A DNA stretch of 6,488 nt from Desulfobacterales bacterium (GCA_029940345.1 JAOZRC010000314.1:1-6488), one strand, 5' to 3'; shown: positions 1 through 5,392, counted from the stretch's first letter. Notes: a model not told the origin generated them from the letters alone. Program-made: numbers and translations.

Positions 1-49
1 CCTCGCTCTCACACTTTTTCGCTTCGATCACGACTTTCCAAACAGGCTC
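1..49. repeat. Right arm of a MITE-like palindromic element, cut by the window edge
   Basis: Bases 1-49 match 1735-1783 base for base except position 43 (C here, T at 1777). The second copy is a complete 160-bp palindrome, so this is the right arm of a second copy whose left part lies outside the window. It ends in the same terminal GGCTC (45-49). The element stops only 4 bp before the first ATG of the adenosyltransferase gene, so the insertion sits where a promoter or ribosome binding site would be expected. Confidence 0.85.
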
Positions 50-53
50 TAAA

Positions 54-677
54 ATGCAAATCCCTGGCCGTTCCGTAAGGAGAGGGAGTAAACGCTTATC
101 ATCGAAGGAGACCAAAAACATTTTTTACACAAAGACACGTTCAGGCCTGATCAAAGACGGAAGCTTGGGATGCCTCCATCTTTATTACGGTCAGGGGGTT
201 GGTAAAACCACACGCACTGTCGGCTTGGCTATCAGGGCCGCCGGGAAAAACCTCCAAGTCGCTTTTATCCAATTTATGAAATCAGATGTGTCGGGAGAAG
301 TGGCGATTTTAAAGCAAATCCCCAATATTCGGTATCGATGCCCCGGGAAGCATCCGTTTATTATGTCAGACGGTCCTCGGACGGTTCATTATGAACATGC
401 CAATAAAGCGTTTGACTATGCCCTGGAAGCAGTTGCTGTCGGAAGTCAATTAATCGTATGTGATGAGATGCTGGATACGGTTATTTTTGAAATTTTTGAG
501 CAGGCAAAACTTCTGGAATTGATTGCAAAATGCAAAACCGACAACATTGAACTCGTTCTGACCGGCCGCATCGCATCACCGGAACTTGTCCGGGAGGCTG
601 ATTATGTCACGGAATTTGTTCAGATAAAACATCCCTATTACAATGGCGCAAAATCGCGTGAAGGGATTGAATATTAG
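54..677 (+). CDS. cobO: Cob(I)alamin / cob(I)yrinic acid a,c-diamide adenosyltransferase, CobA/CobO/BtuR family
   Basis: Cytoplasmic enzyme that transfers the adenosyl group of ATP to Co(I) corrinoid, giving adenosylcobalamin or its precursor. Visible family marks: a P-loop GQGVGKTT at residues 46-53 (usual form GNGKGKTT, so one lysine is Val here), RAAGKNLQVAFIQFMK at 61-76, a Walker-B-like IVCDE at 134-138, LTGR at 169-172, READYVTE at 180-187 and the closing KHPYYNGAKSREGIEY region. The catalytic core is full length. The start is uncertain: ATG 54 has no Shine-Dalgarno sequence, lies 4 bp from a MITE end, and gives about 38 residues before the usual family start. An AAGGAG (105-110) sits 9 nt before an in-frame ATT (120), and an in-frame TTG lies at 168 right before GCLHLYYG. 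The barrel gene starts 8 bp downstream, suggesting one operon. Family assignment is secure; the choice between cobA, cobO and btuR is not. Confidence 0.9.
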   Translation: MQIPGRSVRRGSKRLSSKETKNIFYTKTRSGLIKDGSLGCLHLYYGQGVGKTTRTVGLAIRAAGKNLQVAFIQFMKSDVSGEVAILKQIPNIRYRCPGKHPFIMSDGPRTVHYEHANKAFDYALEAVAVGSQLIVCDEMLDTVIFEIFEQAKLLELIAKCKTDNIELVLTGRIASPELVREADYVTEFVQIKHPYYNGAKSREGIEY

Positions 678-685
678 GGAAAAGG

Positions 686-1363
686 ATGTTTGGCAGAATT
701 GATTTTTCATGTGTATTGAAAGCATCCTGCAAATTGTTCGGTATGCGGGTTGTAATGGGTGCGCTTTTGCTGTTTTGTCTTTTAGTTTGCACAAAGTCAG
801 TACATGCGGAGGAATGCGTCTGCACGCCTGAGGGTGATTGCTTTCAAGATGGTCGCCCGGTAAACAATTGTCCCTCCTCGGCCTCAAATTTTACGGATGA
901 TCCAAAACCCGATGGTGAAGCAGGGAAATCGGATTATGAAGGCGCTTTCAAAAGCAAGGGATTCACGCTTACGCCCTATCTTGCAATTGTTCTTTTTGAC
1001 AATCTGACCTTTGACGCTTTATTCAGTTATGCGATATTAGATAATGAAGATCAGGAAGCCTATCAGCTAACAGATGAAAACAAGACAAGCGTCGATGAAG
1101 CTGTCTCTTATGTCAGTGAATGGCGCTTCGGATTGCGCGCCGGCTACTTCTGGGGCGATTTTGAGCCATCTCTTTCAGGCGCGTATCTGTATGATAACAC
1201 CTGGAATGATGACAGCGAAGACAGGGATGAAATCGAAGGCGGCATCGGACTTGATTTTTACCCTGCGGACCACTTTATTTTCAGTTTGGCGGCCGCCCAT
1301 ACTTTTTTCAGGGAACATATCCGCAACACGCGCGTTATGTTTAATTTGCGATTTGAGTTTTAG
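686..1363 (+). CDS. Exported small outer-membrane beta-barrel protein, autotransporter-barrel-like
   Basis: I do not recognise a specific family. Residues 20-41 form a signal peptide (charged start, hydrophobic LLLFCLLV, likely cut after SVHA). The mature N-terminus is short, acidic and has four cysteines (44, 46, 52, 62), which could form disulfides or bind metal. From residue 92 come about seven amphipathic strands separated by acidic turns: 92-104, 106-118, 145-157, 159-171, 182-193, 195-207 and 212-225. The last strand ends in Phe (RFEF), the usual BAM recognition end. Size and strand count fit an eight-stranded barrel. ATG 686 has a GGGAAAAGG directly against it, which is too close; Met20 (743) or Met24 (755) would give a more normal signal peptide. 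It lies 8 bp after the adenosyltransferase gene, so a role in corrinoid handling is possible but is only inference from position. Confidence 0.75.
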   Translation: MFGRIDFSCVLKASCKLFGMRVVMGALLLFCLLVCTKSVHAEECVCTPEGDCFQDGRPVNNCPSSASNFTDDPKPDGEAGKSDYEGAFKSKGFTLTPYLAIVLFDNLTFDALFSYAILDNEDQEAYQLTDENKTSVDEAVSYVSEWRFGLRAGYFWGDFEPSLSGAYLYDNTWNDDSEDRDEIEGGIGLDFYPADHFIFSLAAAHTFFREHIRNTRVMFNLRFEF

Positions 1364-1482
1364 GTATATTGATTTTCAAAGCCTGCCGAAGCTTCAAAAG
1401 TGCAGGCCGAAGCTGCCATCAGCCCCTGAAAAAGTTAGCCAATATCGGGTATCCTTCATAAATCAGTTTACACTTTTACCGT

Positions 1483-1541
1483 AACCGTTCACATCCCCCC
1501 TGGTTCCCATGCCTCGGTGTGGAACCAGAGAGGGGACGGTT
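1483..1541. repeat. REP-like hairpin with TGGTTCC/GGAACCA stem
   Basis: Nested inverted repeat in the gap after the barrel gene. Outer arms are AACCGT (1483-1488) and ACGGTT (1536-1541); inner arms are CCCC plus TGGTTCC (to 1507) and GGAACCA (1521-1527) plus AGGGG, around a 13-nt loop. The core resembles the dispersed GTTCCCA…TGGGAAC hairpins common in repeat-rich proteobacterial genomes, and the outer GGGACGGTTGTCAC recalls REP-type sites. No T-run follows, so it is not a classical intrinsic terminator, although it could still stall or protect the 3' end of the upstream transcript. Confidence 0.55.
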
Positions 1542-1573
1542 GTCACAAGACATAGACGATGAGTTATTTATTG

Positions 1574-1614
1574 AAAAGTCTTGAAAACCGGTTTTCTCTC
1601 TGATAAAGACTTTT
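1574..1614. repeat. Nested inverted repeat (perfect 14-bp palindrome inside 9-bp arms)
   Basis: AAAAGTCTT (1574-1582) pairs with AAGACTTTT (1606-1614). Inside lies the perfect palindrome GAAAACCGGTTTTC (1583-1596). The downstream arm is followed by AATATC rather than a T-run. The string TTGAAAAGTCTT (1571-1582) recurs at 1632-1643 within the MITE left end, so this may be part of a decayed neighbouring element rather than an independent site. Function unknown. Confidence 0.5.
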
Positions 1615-1623
1615 AATATCTTA

Positions 1624-1783
1624 GAGCCTGTTTGAAAAGTCTTAAATCGGCTGCAAAAGCGTGAGAACGGTTCTGATTTACGCAAATTTCATGGCAATAG
1701 GGCAGCTATTCCCCTAAAATTTGCTAAAATCAGCCCTCGCTCTCACACTTTTTCGCTTCGATCACGACTTTCCAAATAGGCTC
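1624..1783. repeat. MITE-like 160-bp palindromic element, complete copy
   Basis: The ends are inverted: GAGCCTGTTTGAAAAGTC at 1624 and, on the other strand from 1783, GAGCCTATTTGGAAAGTC. The inverted match continues with small gaps to the centre, where GCAAATTT…AATAG (to 1700) and CTATT…AAATTTGC (from 1706) flank a 5-nt loop GGCAG. The whole element can thus fold into one long imperfect hairpin. TTA is present immediately on both sides (1621-1623, 1784-1786), consistent with a 3-bp target duplication. There is no reading frame of transposase size, so mobility would need a helper enzyme in trans. Bases 1-49 belong to another copy. Confidence 0.85.
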
Positions 1784-1815
1784 TTAAACCTCTTGAAATT
1801 GATCTGTTAATAACA

Positions 1816-1828
1816 AACTGATTCAGTT
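1816..1828. promoter_or_regulatory. Short dyad AACTGA-T-TCAGTT, possible operator
   Basis: A perfect 6+1+6 palindrome lies about 60 bp upstream of the SnoaL-like gene, in an AT-rich stretch (1784-1887) that should contain its promoter. I could not find a convincing -35/-10 pair at suitable spacing. The dyad could bind a dimeric regulator or be chance; at this length chance is quite possible. Confidence 0.2.
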
Positions 1829-1874
1829 ATCAGGGGAAATTTTCCACATTTATGCACATAAACATATTATAAGG

Positions 1875-1883
1875 TAAGGAGGT
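1875..1883 (+). promoter_or_regulatory. Strong Shine-Dalgarno TAAGGAGGT
   Basis: Near-perfect anti-16S complement 4 nt before ATG 1888. It fixes that start and suggests a well-translated gene, in contrast with the poor or absent ribosome binding sites of the adenosyltransferase and the DUF4007 remnant in this window. Confidence 0.85.
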
Positions 1884-1887
1884 ACAA

Positions 1888-2361
1888 ATGAAAATTGTAT
1901 TACGAATGATTGTTGCTTTATTTCTTGTCGGTCTTTTTGTTATTGCGCCATGTATAGCCGCTGAGATAAGCCCGGAAACCAAAGAGGAGCTCAAGGTGCT
2001 ACGGGATCAATACCGCGAGGCGTTCAAACTGAAAAATATTGACGCGGTTGTGGCAATGTATGCGTCTGACGCCGTCCTCATGGGAACCGGCCCTGGTGAG
2101 CTATATGAAGGCGCAGATGCTATCCGCGCGGCGCATGTTGAATTTTTCAAAAACTTCGATAAGGAAGAGCAAAGTATTGAATGGGTAAAATTCGGAGCGA
2201 AGGGTGATGTTGCCTGGGTTGCGGTGACCGAAAAATTCACATCATATATGAAATCAAAGAAAATCGAATTTCAGATCAACTCAACCATGGTTTTGGAAAA
2301 GCGAAACGGTAAATGGGTCATCGTTGTCCGTCATTTTTCTAATTTGGTGTCTGATAAATAA
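1888..2361 (+). CDS. Secreted SnoaL/DUF4440-like (NTF2-fold) protein
   Basis: A 157-residue protein exported by a Sec signal peptide (KIVLRM, hydrophobic VALFLVGLFVI, likely cut after CIAA at residue 25), so probably periplasmic. The mature part fits the SnoaL/DUF4440 cone fold: a helix ELKVLRDQYREAFKLKNIDA (34-53), YASDAVLMG (58-66), the YEGADAIRAAH segment (73-83), strand GDVAWVAVTEKF (106-117), and the closing NGKWVIVVRHFS (140-151) that is characteristic of the family. Such domains bind small hydrophobic ligands or act as isomerases or hydrolases, but no catalytic set can be assigned from sequence alone. A Cys at 22 precedes IAA, yet the preceding Pro makes a lipoprotein cut unlikely. It appears to be a stand-alone gene between repeat-filled gaps. 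Fold assignment good; function unknown. Confidence 0.8.
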   Translation: MKIVLRMIVALFLVGLFVIAPCIAAEISPETKEELKVLRDQYREAFKLKNIDAVVAMYASDAVLMGTGPGELYEGADAIRAAHVEFFKNFDKEEQSIEWVKFGAKGDVAWVAVTEKFTSYMKSKKIEFQINSTMVLEKRNGKWVIVVRHFSNLVSDK

Positions 2362-2372
2362 TGAAAAATGCA

Positions 2373-2452
2373 GAAATTTTTTCAACCTGTGCGGTTGATA
2401 TAAAATGTAGATAAAAAGTAAAACGGACAGGTCGAAATTTTTCGACCTATGC
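2373..2452. repeat. Degenerate duplicated hairpin downstream of the SnoaL-like gene
   Basis: Two related segments, 2373-2392 and 2434-2452, share GAAATTTTT(T)C-ACCT-TGC. The first forms TCAACC (2382-2387) / GGTTGA (2393-2398) with a 5-nt loop. The second forms the inverted repeat AGGTCGAAA / TTTCGACCT (2429-2448) with a 2-nt centre. Neither is followed by a T-run, but each lies within 90 bp of the stop codon, so a transcript-end role is possible. They look like diverged copies of one ancestral unit. Confidence 0.45.
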
Positions 2453-2460
2453 AATTCATT

Positions 2461-2650
2461 CAGAGTCCCGTCAGGACGGTATATTTGTAGAATCATCAGG
2501 CTAAAATCTCGTCAGAGTCCCATCGGGCCGGCATATCAGTCACAGCATAACAGGATATGTACAATCACATTACAAATATTCCGTCCCGATGGGACTCTGT
2601 CCGAATAAGAGCATAATCACACTACAAATATGCCGCTCTTACGGAGCTTT
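2461..2650. repeat. REP/BIME-like cluster: four related units, two in each orientation
   Basis: Two units read forward (CAGAGTCCCGTCAGGACGG from 2461; CAGAGTCCCATCGGGCCGG from 2513) and two reverse (ending CCGTCCCGATGGGACTCTG at 2599; and GCCGCTCTTACGGAGC, within 2619-2650). Three carry an ATATTTGTAG-type tail or its complement TACAAATAT. Each unit has its own small stem, for example GTCCC/GGGAC at 2583-2595, and the second and third units can pair across about 30 bp. This arrangement fits a dispersed extragenic palindrome. It fills most of the gap before the Omp85-like gene. Confidence 0.7.
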
Positions 2651-2728
2651 TAAGGAATATTTTATTTCAATTGAACAGCTCAAAATTTTTCAATGCCTGA
2701 AAATGACAATCAGATTAGTTCGACCTTC

Positions 2729-2735
2729 AAAGGAG
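2729..2735 (+). promoter_or_regulatory. Shine-Dalgarno AAAGGAG
   Basis: Nine nt before ATG 2745, the only start that places a clean signal peptide at the N-terminus of the Omp85-like protein. It rules out the overlapping alternative frame that opens at 2693. Confidence 0.75.
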
Positions 2736-2744
2736 TAGCTTTTA

Positions 2745-4082
2745 ATGCAAACAAAACAAATTATATTAAAATCAATATGTTGTTTTTTTGTCCTTGTAGC
2801 GCTTACGGTGTCCGTTCATGCCAAACCGCGCAGTTCGGTCAAATTGACGGCGCTCAGAGTCGAAAACCCCAGGGGTGCGCAAGAAGCCCTGATTTTGCCG
2901 TATGCTTTTTCCGCGGACAGCCTGGGTACGACGCTGGGTGTGGGAGGCATGGCAAAAGGATATTACCAGGATCAATTGCTATTCGGCGGAACCGTGTTTG
3001 GCAGTTTTGATGAGGCGGCCGCGATTATTCTCGGTATGTGGGATTATCGTCTGCCGTGGGCGCAGCGTATTTTTTTTACTACCTTCGGATCGGTGGGGCA
3101 TTATCCGCGACAGAGAGCCTACACCGATCCGGTTATCCAACCCGGTGTTATCCAACCCGGTGTTATCCCTGCCGGCAGTAACGAATCAGATCCGGATGAC
3201 TATATCGAATCCAGCGGATTTGACAATTGGTTCGAATTCAAGTTGGAGTATGTTCTGCCCTTGGGCGGTGCGCGTGATGATGGTATGTCAACTTACAAAC
3301 TTAAAAACGGTATCCTGCAATCCGGCGCCACGTGCGGAAACGTGTGGAATCCGCTTACCAGCGGTGTGACGGTGCTGATGCTCAGGCAATTTAACCGCTA
3401 CCGGAGCTATGACACCGACATTGGCGGACAGGACTACACAATTCACCCGATTGAAATCAGTCTTTTTTATAATAATACCGATTTCCCAACCAATCCGAGC
3501 TATGGCAGCTCTCAGTATTTATCTTTCACCAACGATTTCGGGTGGTTGGAATCCACTGATTCATGGTCATTTATTGAGTTTGAAGCCAGTAAATACTTTT
3601 CACTGGGCGACAGCGATTGGGCGCGGCAGCGCGTAATCAATCTTAATTTCTGGACCGGTGACGCGCTGACATGGGAGGAAATAGTCGACGCTCACGGCAA
3701 CACGGTGGTTACGCATCGGCCGCCATTTTACGAAGGAGCCAACCTGGGCGGTTTCTACCGCATGAAGGCCTATCCTTCGAGCCGGTTTAACGATCGCTCG
3801 GTCATCTATACGTCGGCGGAATACCGCTATACCCTCCGTTGGAACCCGCTTGGCAATATATCCTGGCTAAGGTTCTTAAAATCAGACTGGTTGCAGTTAG
3901 TCGGTTTTGCGGAAGGCGGCCGGGTGGCCAACGAGTATACCGTATCCGAGCTTTTTTCCGATTGGAAAATAGACGGCGGTTTCGGTATCCGGGCAATGAT
4001 GGCCGGTGCCGTTGTTCGCCTGGACTTTGCTTACTCCGATGAAGGATCGGCTGCCTGGGTTATGTTTGGCCAGCCTTTTTAG
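2745..4082 (+). CDS. Omp85/BamA-TamA-like outer-membrane barrel without POTRA domains
   Basis: A 445-residue protein with a Sec signal peptide (1-26, TVSVHA cut). The remainder is alternating strand and turn and ends …VRLDFAYSDEGSAAWVMFGQPF, with C-terminal Phe. Residues 335-367 (GGFYRMKAYPSSRFNDRS then AEYRYTLRW) match the barrel region of surface-antigen/Omp85 proteins, where L-R-G-Y-P-x-x-R-F-x-D is usual. The conserved Arg of that lid-loop motif appears as Lys 341 (MKAY). BamA and TamA carry POTRA repeats before the barrel. Here barrel-like sequence (LGTTLGVGGM, LLFGGTVFGSF) begins by residue 60, so POTRAs are absent or lost. Residues 129-143 hold a short tandem repeat, probably a surface loop. 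Role in outer-membrane protein or lipid handling is inferred from family only; neighbours give no clue. Confidence 0.75.
   Translation: MQTKQIILKSICCFFVLVALTVSVHAKPRSSVKLTALRVENPRGAQEALILPYAFSADSLGTTLGVGGMAKGYYQDQLLFGGTVFGSFDEAAAIILGMWDYRLPWAQRIFFTTFGSVGHYPRQRAYTDPVIQPGVIQPGVIPAGSNESDPDDYIESSGFDNWFEFKLEYVLPLGGARDDGMSTYKLKNGILQSGATCGNVWNPLTSGVTVLMLRQFNRYRSYDTDIGGQDYTIHPIEISLFYNNTDFPTNPSYGSSQYLSFTNDFGWLESTDSWSFIEFEASKYFSLGDSDWARQRVINLNFWTGDALTWEEIVDAHGNTVVTHRPPFYEGANLGGFYRMKAYPSSRFNDRSVIYTSAEYRYTLRWNPLGNISWLRFLKSDWLQLVGFAEGGRVANEYTVSELFSDWKIDGGFGIRAMMAGAVVRLDFAYSDEGSAAWVMFGQPF
3132..3175 (+). repeat. In-frame 15-bp tandem repeat (VIQPG) inside the Omp85-like gene
   Basis: GTTATCCAACCCGGT occurs twice exactly in tandem (3132-3146, 3147-3161), followed by a partial third copy GTTATCCCTGCCGG. 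It encodes VIQPGVIQPGVIPAG in a Pro/Gly-rich, acidic linker (to about residue 153) between strands, probably an extracellular loop. Two exact copies imply recent slippage, so copy number may vary between strains without breaking the frame. Confidence 0.8.
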
Positions 4083-4140
4083 AGTCGAAAAATTTGGCAT
4101 CTTTTTATTTTACCCCAAAAGCGTTTACACTTTTTGATGG

Positions 4141-4201
4141 AGTGCTGAACTTACAGTTTAGCGCAGGCGGGTACAGAATGCTAAACTGTATGTTCAGCAG
4201 T
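4141..4201. repeat. Long hairpin, 22-bp arms with 17-nt loop
   Basis: The arms 4141-4162 and 4180-4201 are complementary at 20 of 22 positions (core CAGTTTAGC / GCTAAACTG). The arm ends are TGCTGAAC / GTTCAGCA. The loop is GCAGGCGGGTACAGAAT. It lies 58 bp after the Omp85-like stop codon. No T-run follows the right arm (TCCAGCGAAT), so it is more likely a dispersed repeat than an intrinsic terminator, though so long a stem would still mark an mRNA 3' end. Confidence 0.7.
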
Positions 4202-4285
4202 CCAGCGAATTGTTAACTGGAAATAAAGGATGCCGAAAATTTAAAGATATGATGAAGCCGCTTCATGGCGGCAAAGGGGGATTCG

Positions 4286-4450
4286 ATGGACAAGACTGAC
4301 GATCTTAGAAAAGAGACAGACCGTTCTGATGATAAGGAACTGGTCAGCCGCAGAGAATTTTTTATCGGACTAAAAAAATGGTCAAAAATTGTTATTGGCG
4401 GTGCGGTATTACTTTCTTACACCGCTTGGCCGCCTGATCGCCCGTCATGA
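4286..4450 (+). CDS. Short reading frame with twin-arginine-type leader, probably truncated
   Basis: Starts at ATG 4286, chosen over ATG 4265 because AAAGGGGG (4273-4280) lies 5 nt upstream. The 54-residue product has an acidic, lysine-rich N-terminus (1-19), then SRREFF (21-26), a Tat-like motif, then GLKKWSKIVIGGAVLL (28-43) as the hydrophobic stretch, and finally SYTAWPPDRPS, which looks like random read-through. Short Tat-leader peptides with a SRR-x-F-x-x-GL-x-KWS pattern occur in environmental deltaproteobacterial genomes, and I would expect a mature part after the leader. None exists here. From about 4400 the DNA instead encodes DUF4007 in the +1 frame. I read this as the 5' end of one gene joined to the 3' part of another. 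A single frameshifted fusion gene is the alternative. Confidence 0.5.
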   Translation: MDKTDDLRKETDRSDDKELVSRREFFIGLKKWSKIVIGGAVLLSYTAWPPDRPS

Positions 4451-5111
4451 TCCGGATATGGAAGAGGATGGCATCTGGCAGGCGATTCATTATAATCTTG
4501 CCCGCAAAGAGAGTGCGGCCTGGTTTTACGCTTTTTACTTTAATGAATTTGAGCCGGATGAGTTTGATCGGGATACACTGGAACAACAACTTCGCGCCTG
4601 GTGGGATCAAAATAATGCGAAACCAATGACTGACAACGTATTCAATAAGCTCATCTTTGCGCCGTTTAAGCAGGTTTTTGAAGGCACGCGCATAGGTGAT
4701 GGGTTCGGTTTTTTCAGAAGCAGCGCAAACAATGAATATTATCGCCTGCCCATCGGAGCAGGGATACCGCCAATACCGATTTTTGCTTATGCTTTACTGG
4801 ATTGGGCCAAACAGCGGCAAAGGCGTTCCGTTAATCTTGAAACGCTTTTACAACGGTATGGCGTTGGTAAAATATTCAGACTGAACCGGGATATCCTGGA
4901 CAACTTATTGATCAATATCGGTGAACAATATGAAAAACAAGTCGGATGGATCAGTCACACTGCCGGTCTTAATTCGATCTCTATACCGGAATTGGCGCCT
5001 CTGGCGCTTATTAGCGCCTACTATCACCAACTTGACGGAGATGCTCCCATAACGGCTTTAAACAGGGGAGAGGAGGAGATCAGGTTTATTAATGAAAAAC
5101 CAATTGAATGA
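4389..5111 (+). pseudogene. 5'-truncated DUF4007-family gene
   Basis: Recognisable DUF4007 sequence begins at about 4407 with LTPLGRLIARHDPDMEEDGIW-AIHYNLAR, the family's LTPLG…DP-LED…LWLLHY block, followed by AWFYAFYFNEFEPDEF. The C-terminal hallmarks are also present: PIFAYALLDW (129-138 counted from TTG 4389), GKIFRLNRD, then SHTAGLNSISIPELAPLALISAYY. The N-terminal part that DUF4007 proteins normally carry (roughly 90-100 residues, including a GVGKNM-like segment) is missing, and the frame closes upstream at a TAA (4371). No start has a ribosome binding site: TTG 4389, GTG 4401 and ATG 4458 are the options. From memory, family members occur beside PAPS-reductase/DndC-like and cysteine desulfurase genes of DNA phosphorothioation-type loci; neither is in this window. 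The remnant overlaps the Tat-leader frame out of phase, so it is probably dead or expressed only by frameshift. Confidence 0.65.
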
Positions 5112-5152
5112 ATTAGGAATGATGAGCTTATTACAAAGGAAATTGAGAATAA

Positions 5153-5392
5153 ATGCAACAAAATATTGAGAAATTAACCACGGAATTAATTAGATTGCCG
5201 AAGAGAGATCGTCTGGAAATAGTCAGATTTCTTCTTTTTATTGATAGTAAATCTTCGGATTCCGATGATATTGATTCTATATGGGATAAAGAAATCACGG
5301 ACAGAATTCGTGCTGTTGATGAAGGAACAGCCATTGGTATTGATTACGACAAAGCGATGCAAAAAATTGAAAAGCGTTTTGTACTATGTTAA
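5153..5392 (+). CDS. Antitoxin, Unstab_antitox / TIGR02574 addiction-module component
   Basis: A 79-residue acidic protein of the usual family length. The pattern matches: a helix followed by LPKRDRLEIVRFLLF (15-29; family form LP-x-x-ERLALVE-LL-S-), an acidic linker SSDSDDID, IWDKEITDRIRAVDEG (43-58; family form W-x-x-EI-RRI-E-D-G), and the closing DYDKAMQKIEKRF. In family systems this antitoxin binds and silences a RelE/ParE-type toxin encoded immediately downstream. The last three residues (VLC) are probably read-through across a deletion junction, after which only the toxin's C-terminal part remains. AAAGGA (5135-5140) lies 12 nt before ATG 5153, a rather long spacing. It starts 41 bp after the DUF4007 remnant. 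It may persist as an orphan that neutralises related toxins elsewhere; that is inference. Confidence 0.8.
   Translation: MQQNIEKLTTELIRLPKRDRLEIVRFLLFIDSKSSDSDDIDSIWDKEITDRIRAVDEGTAIGIDYDKAMQKIEKRFVLC

Noticed and set aside
576..887. Minus-strand frame of 103 codons overlapping the end of the adenosyltransferase and the start of the barrel gene
   Set aside because: It is antisense to two well-supported + strand genes, shows no family motif and has no ribosome binding site; treated as a shadow.
1074..1484. 136-codon frame on the + strand inside and beyond the barrel gene
   Set aside because: Composition (many Met, Cys, Pro, Ser) is typical of an out-of-frame reading, and it runs through intergenic hairpin sequence.
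1476..1685. Minus-strand frame across the hairpins and MITE left arm
   Set aside because: It is translated entirely from palindromic repeat sequence, with no motif or start signal.
1841..1870. TTTCCA / TATTAT as a promoter for the SnoaL-like gene
   Set aside because: The -35 is poor, and a start about 7 bp after TATTAT would fall inside the Shine-Dalgarno sequence, which is not workable.
2461..2650. CRISPR array
   Set aside because: Units are in opposite orientations, differ from each other, and lack constant-length spacers; no cas gene is present.
2693..3010. Frame opening at ATG 2693 upstream of the Omp85-like gene
   Set aside because: It overlaps the signal peptide and barrel start in another frame. 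The Shine-Dalgarno at 2729-2735 clearly serves ATG 2745.
1465..4133. Shared 12-mer GTTTACACTTTT in the gaps after the barrel gene (about 1467) and after the Omp85-like gene (about 4122)
   Set aside because: The flanks do not extend the match, so it is more likely chance in AT-rich sequence than a common element.
4447..4629. ATGA overlap (ATG 4447 with TGA 4448) suggesting translational coupling from the Tat-leader frame
   Set aside because: The ATG opens the third frame, not the DUF4007 frame, and its product shows no recognisable protein features.
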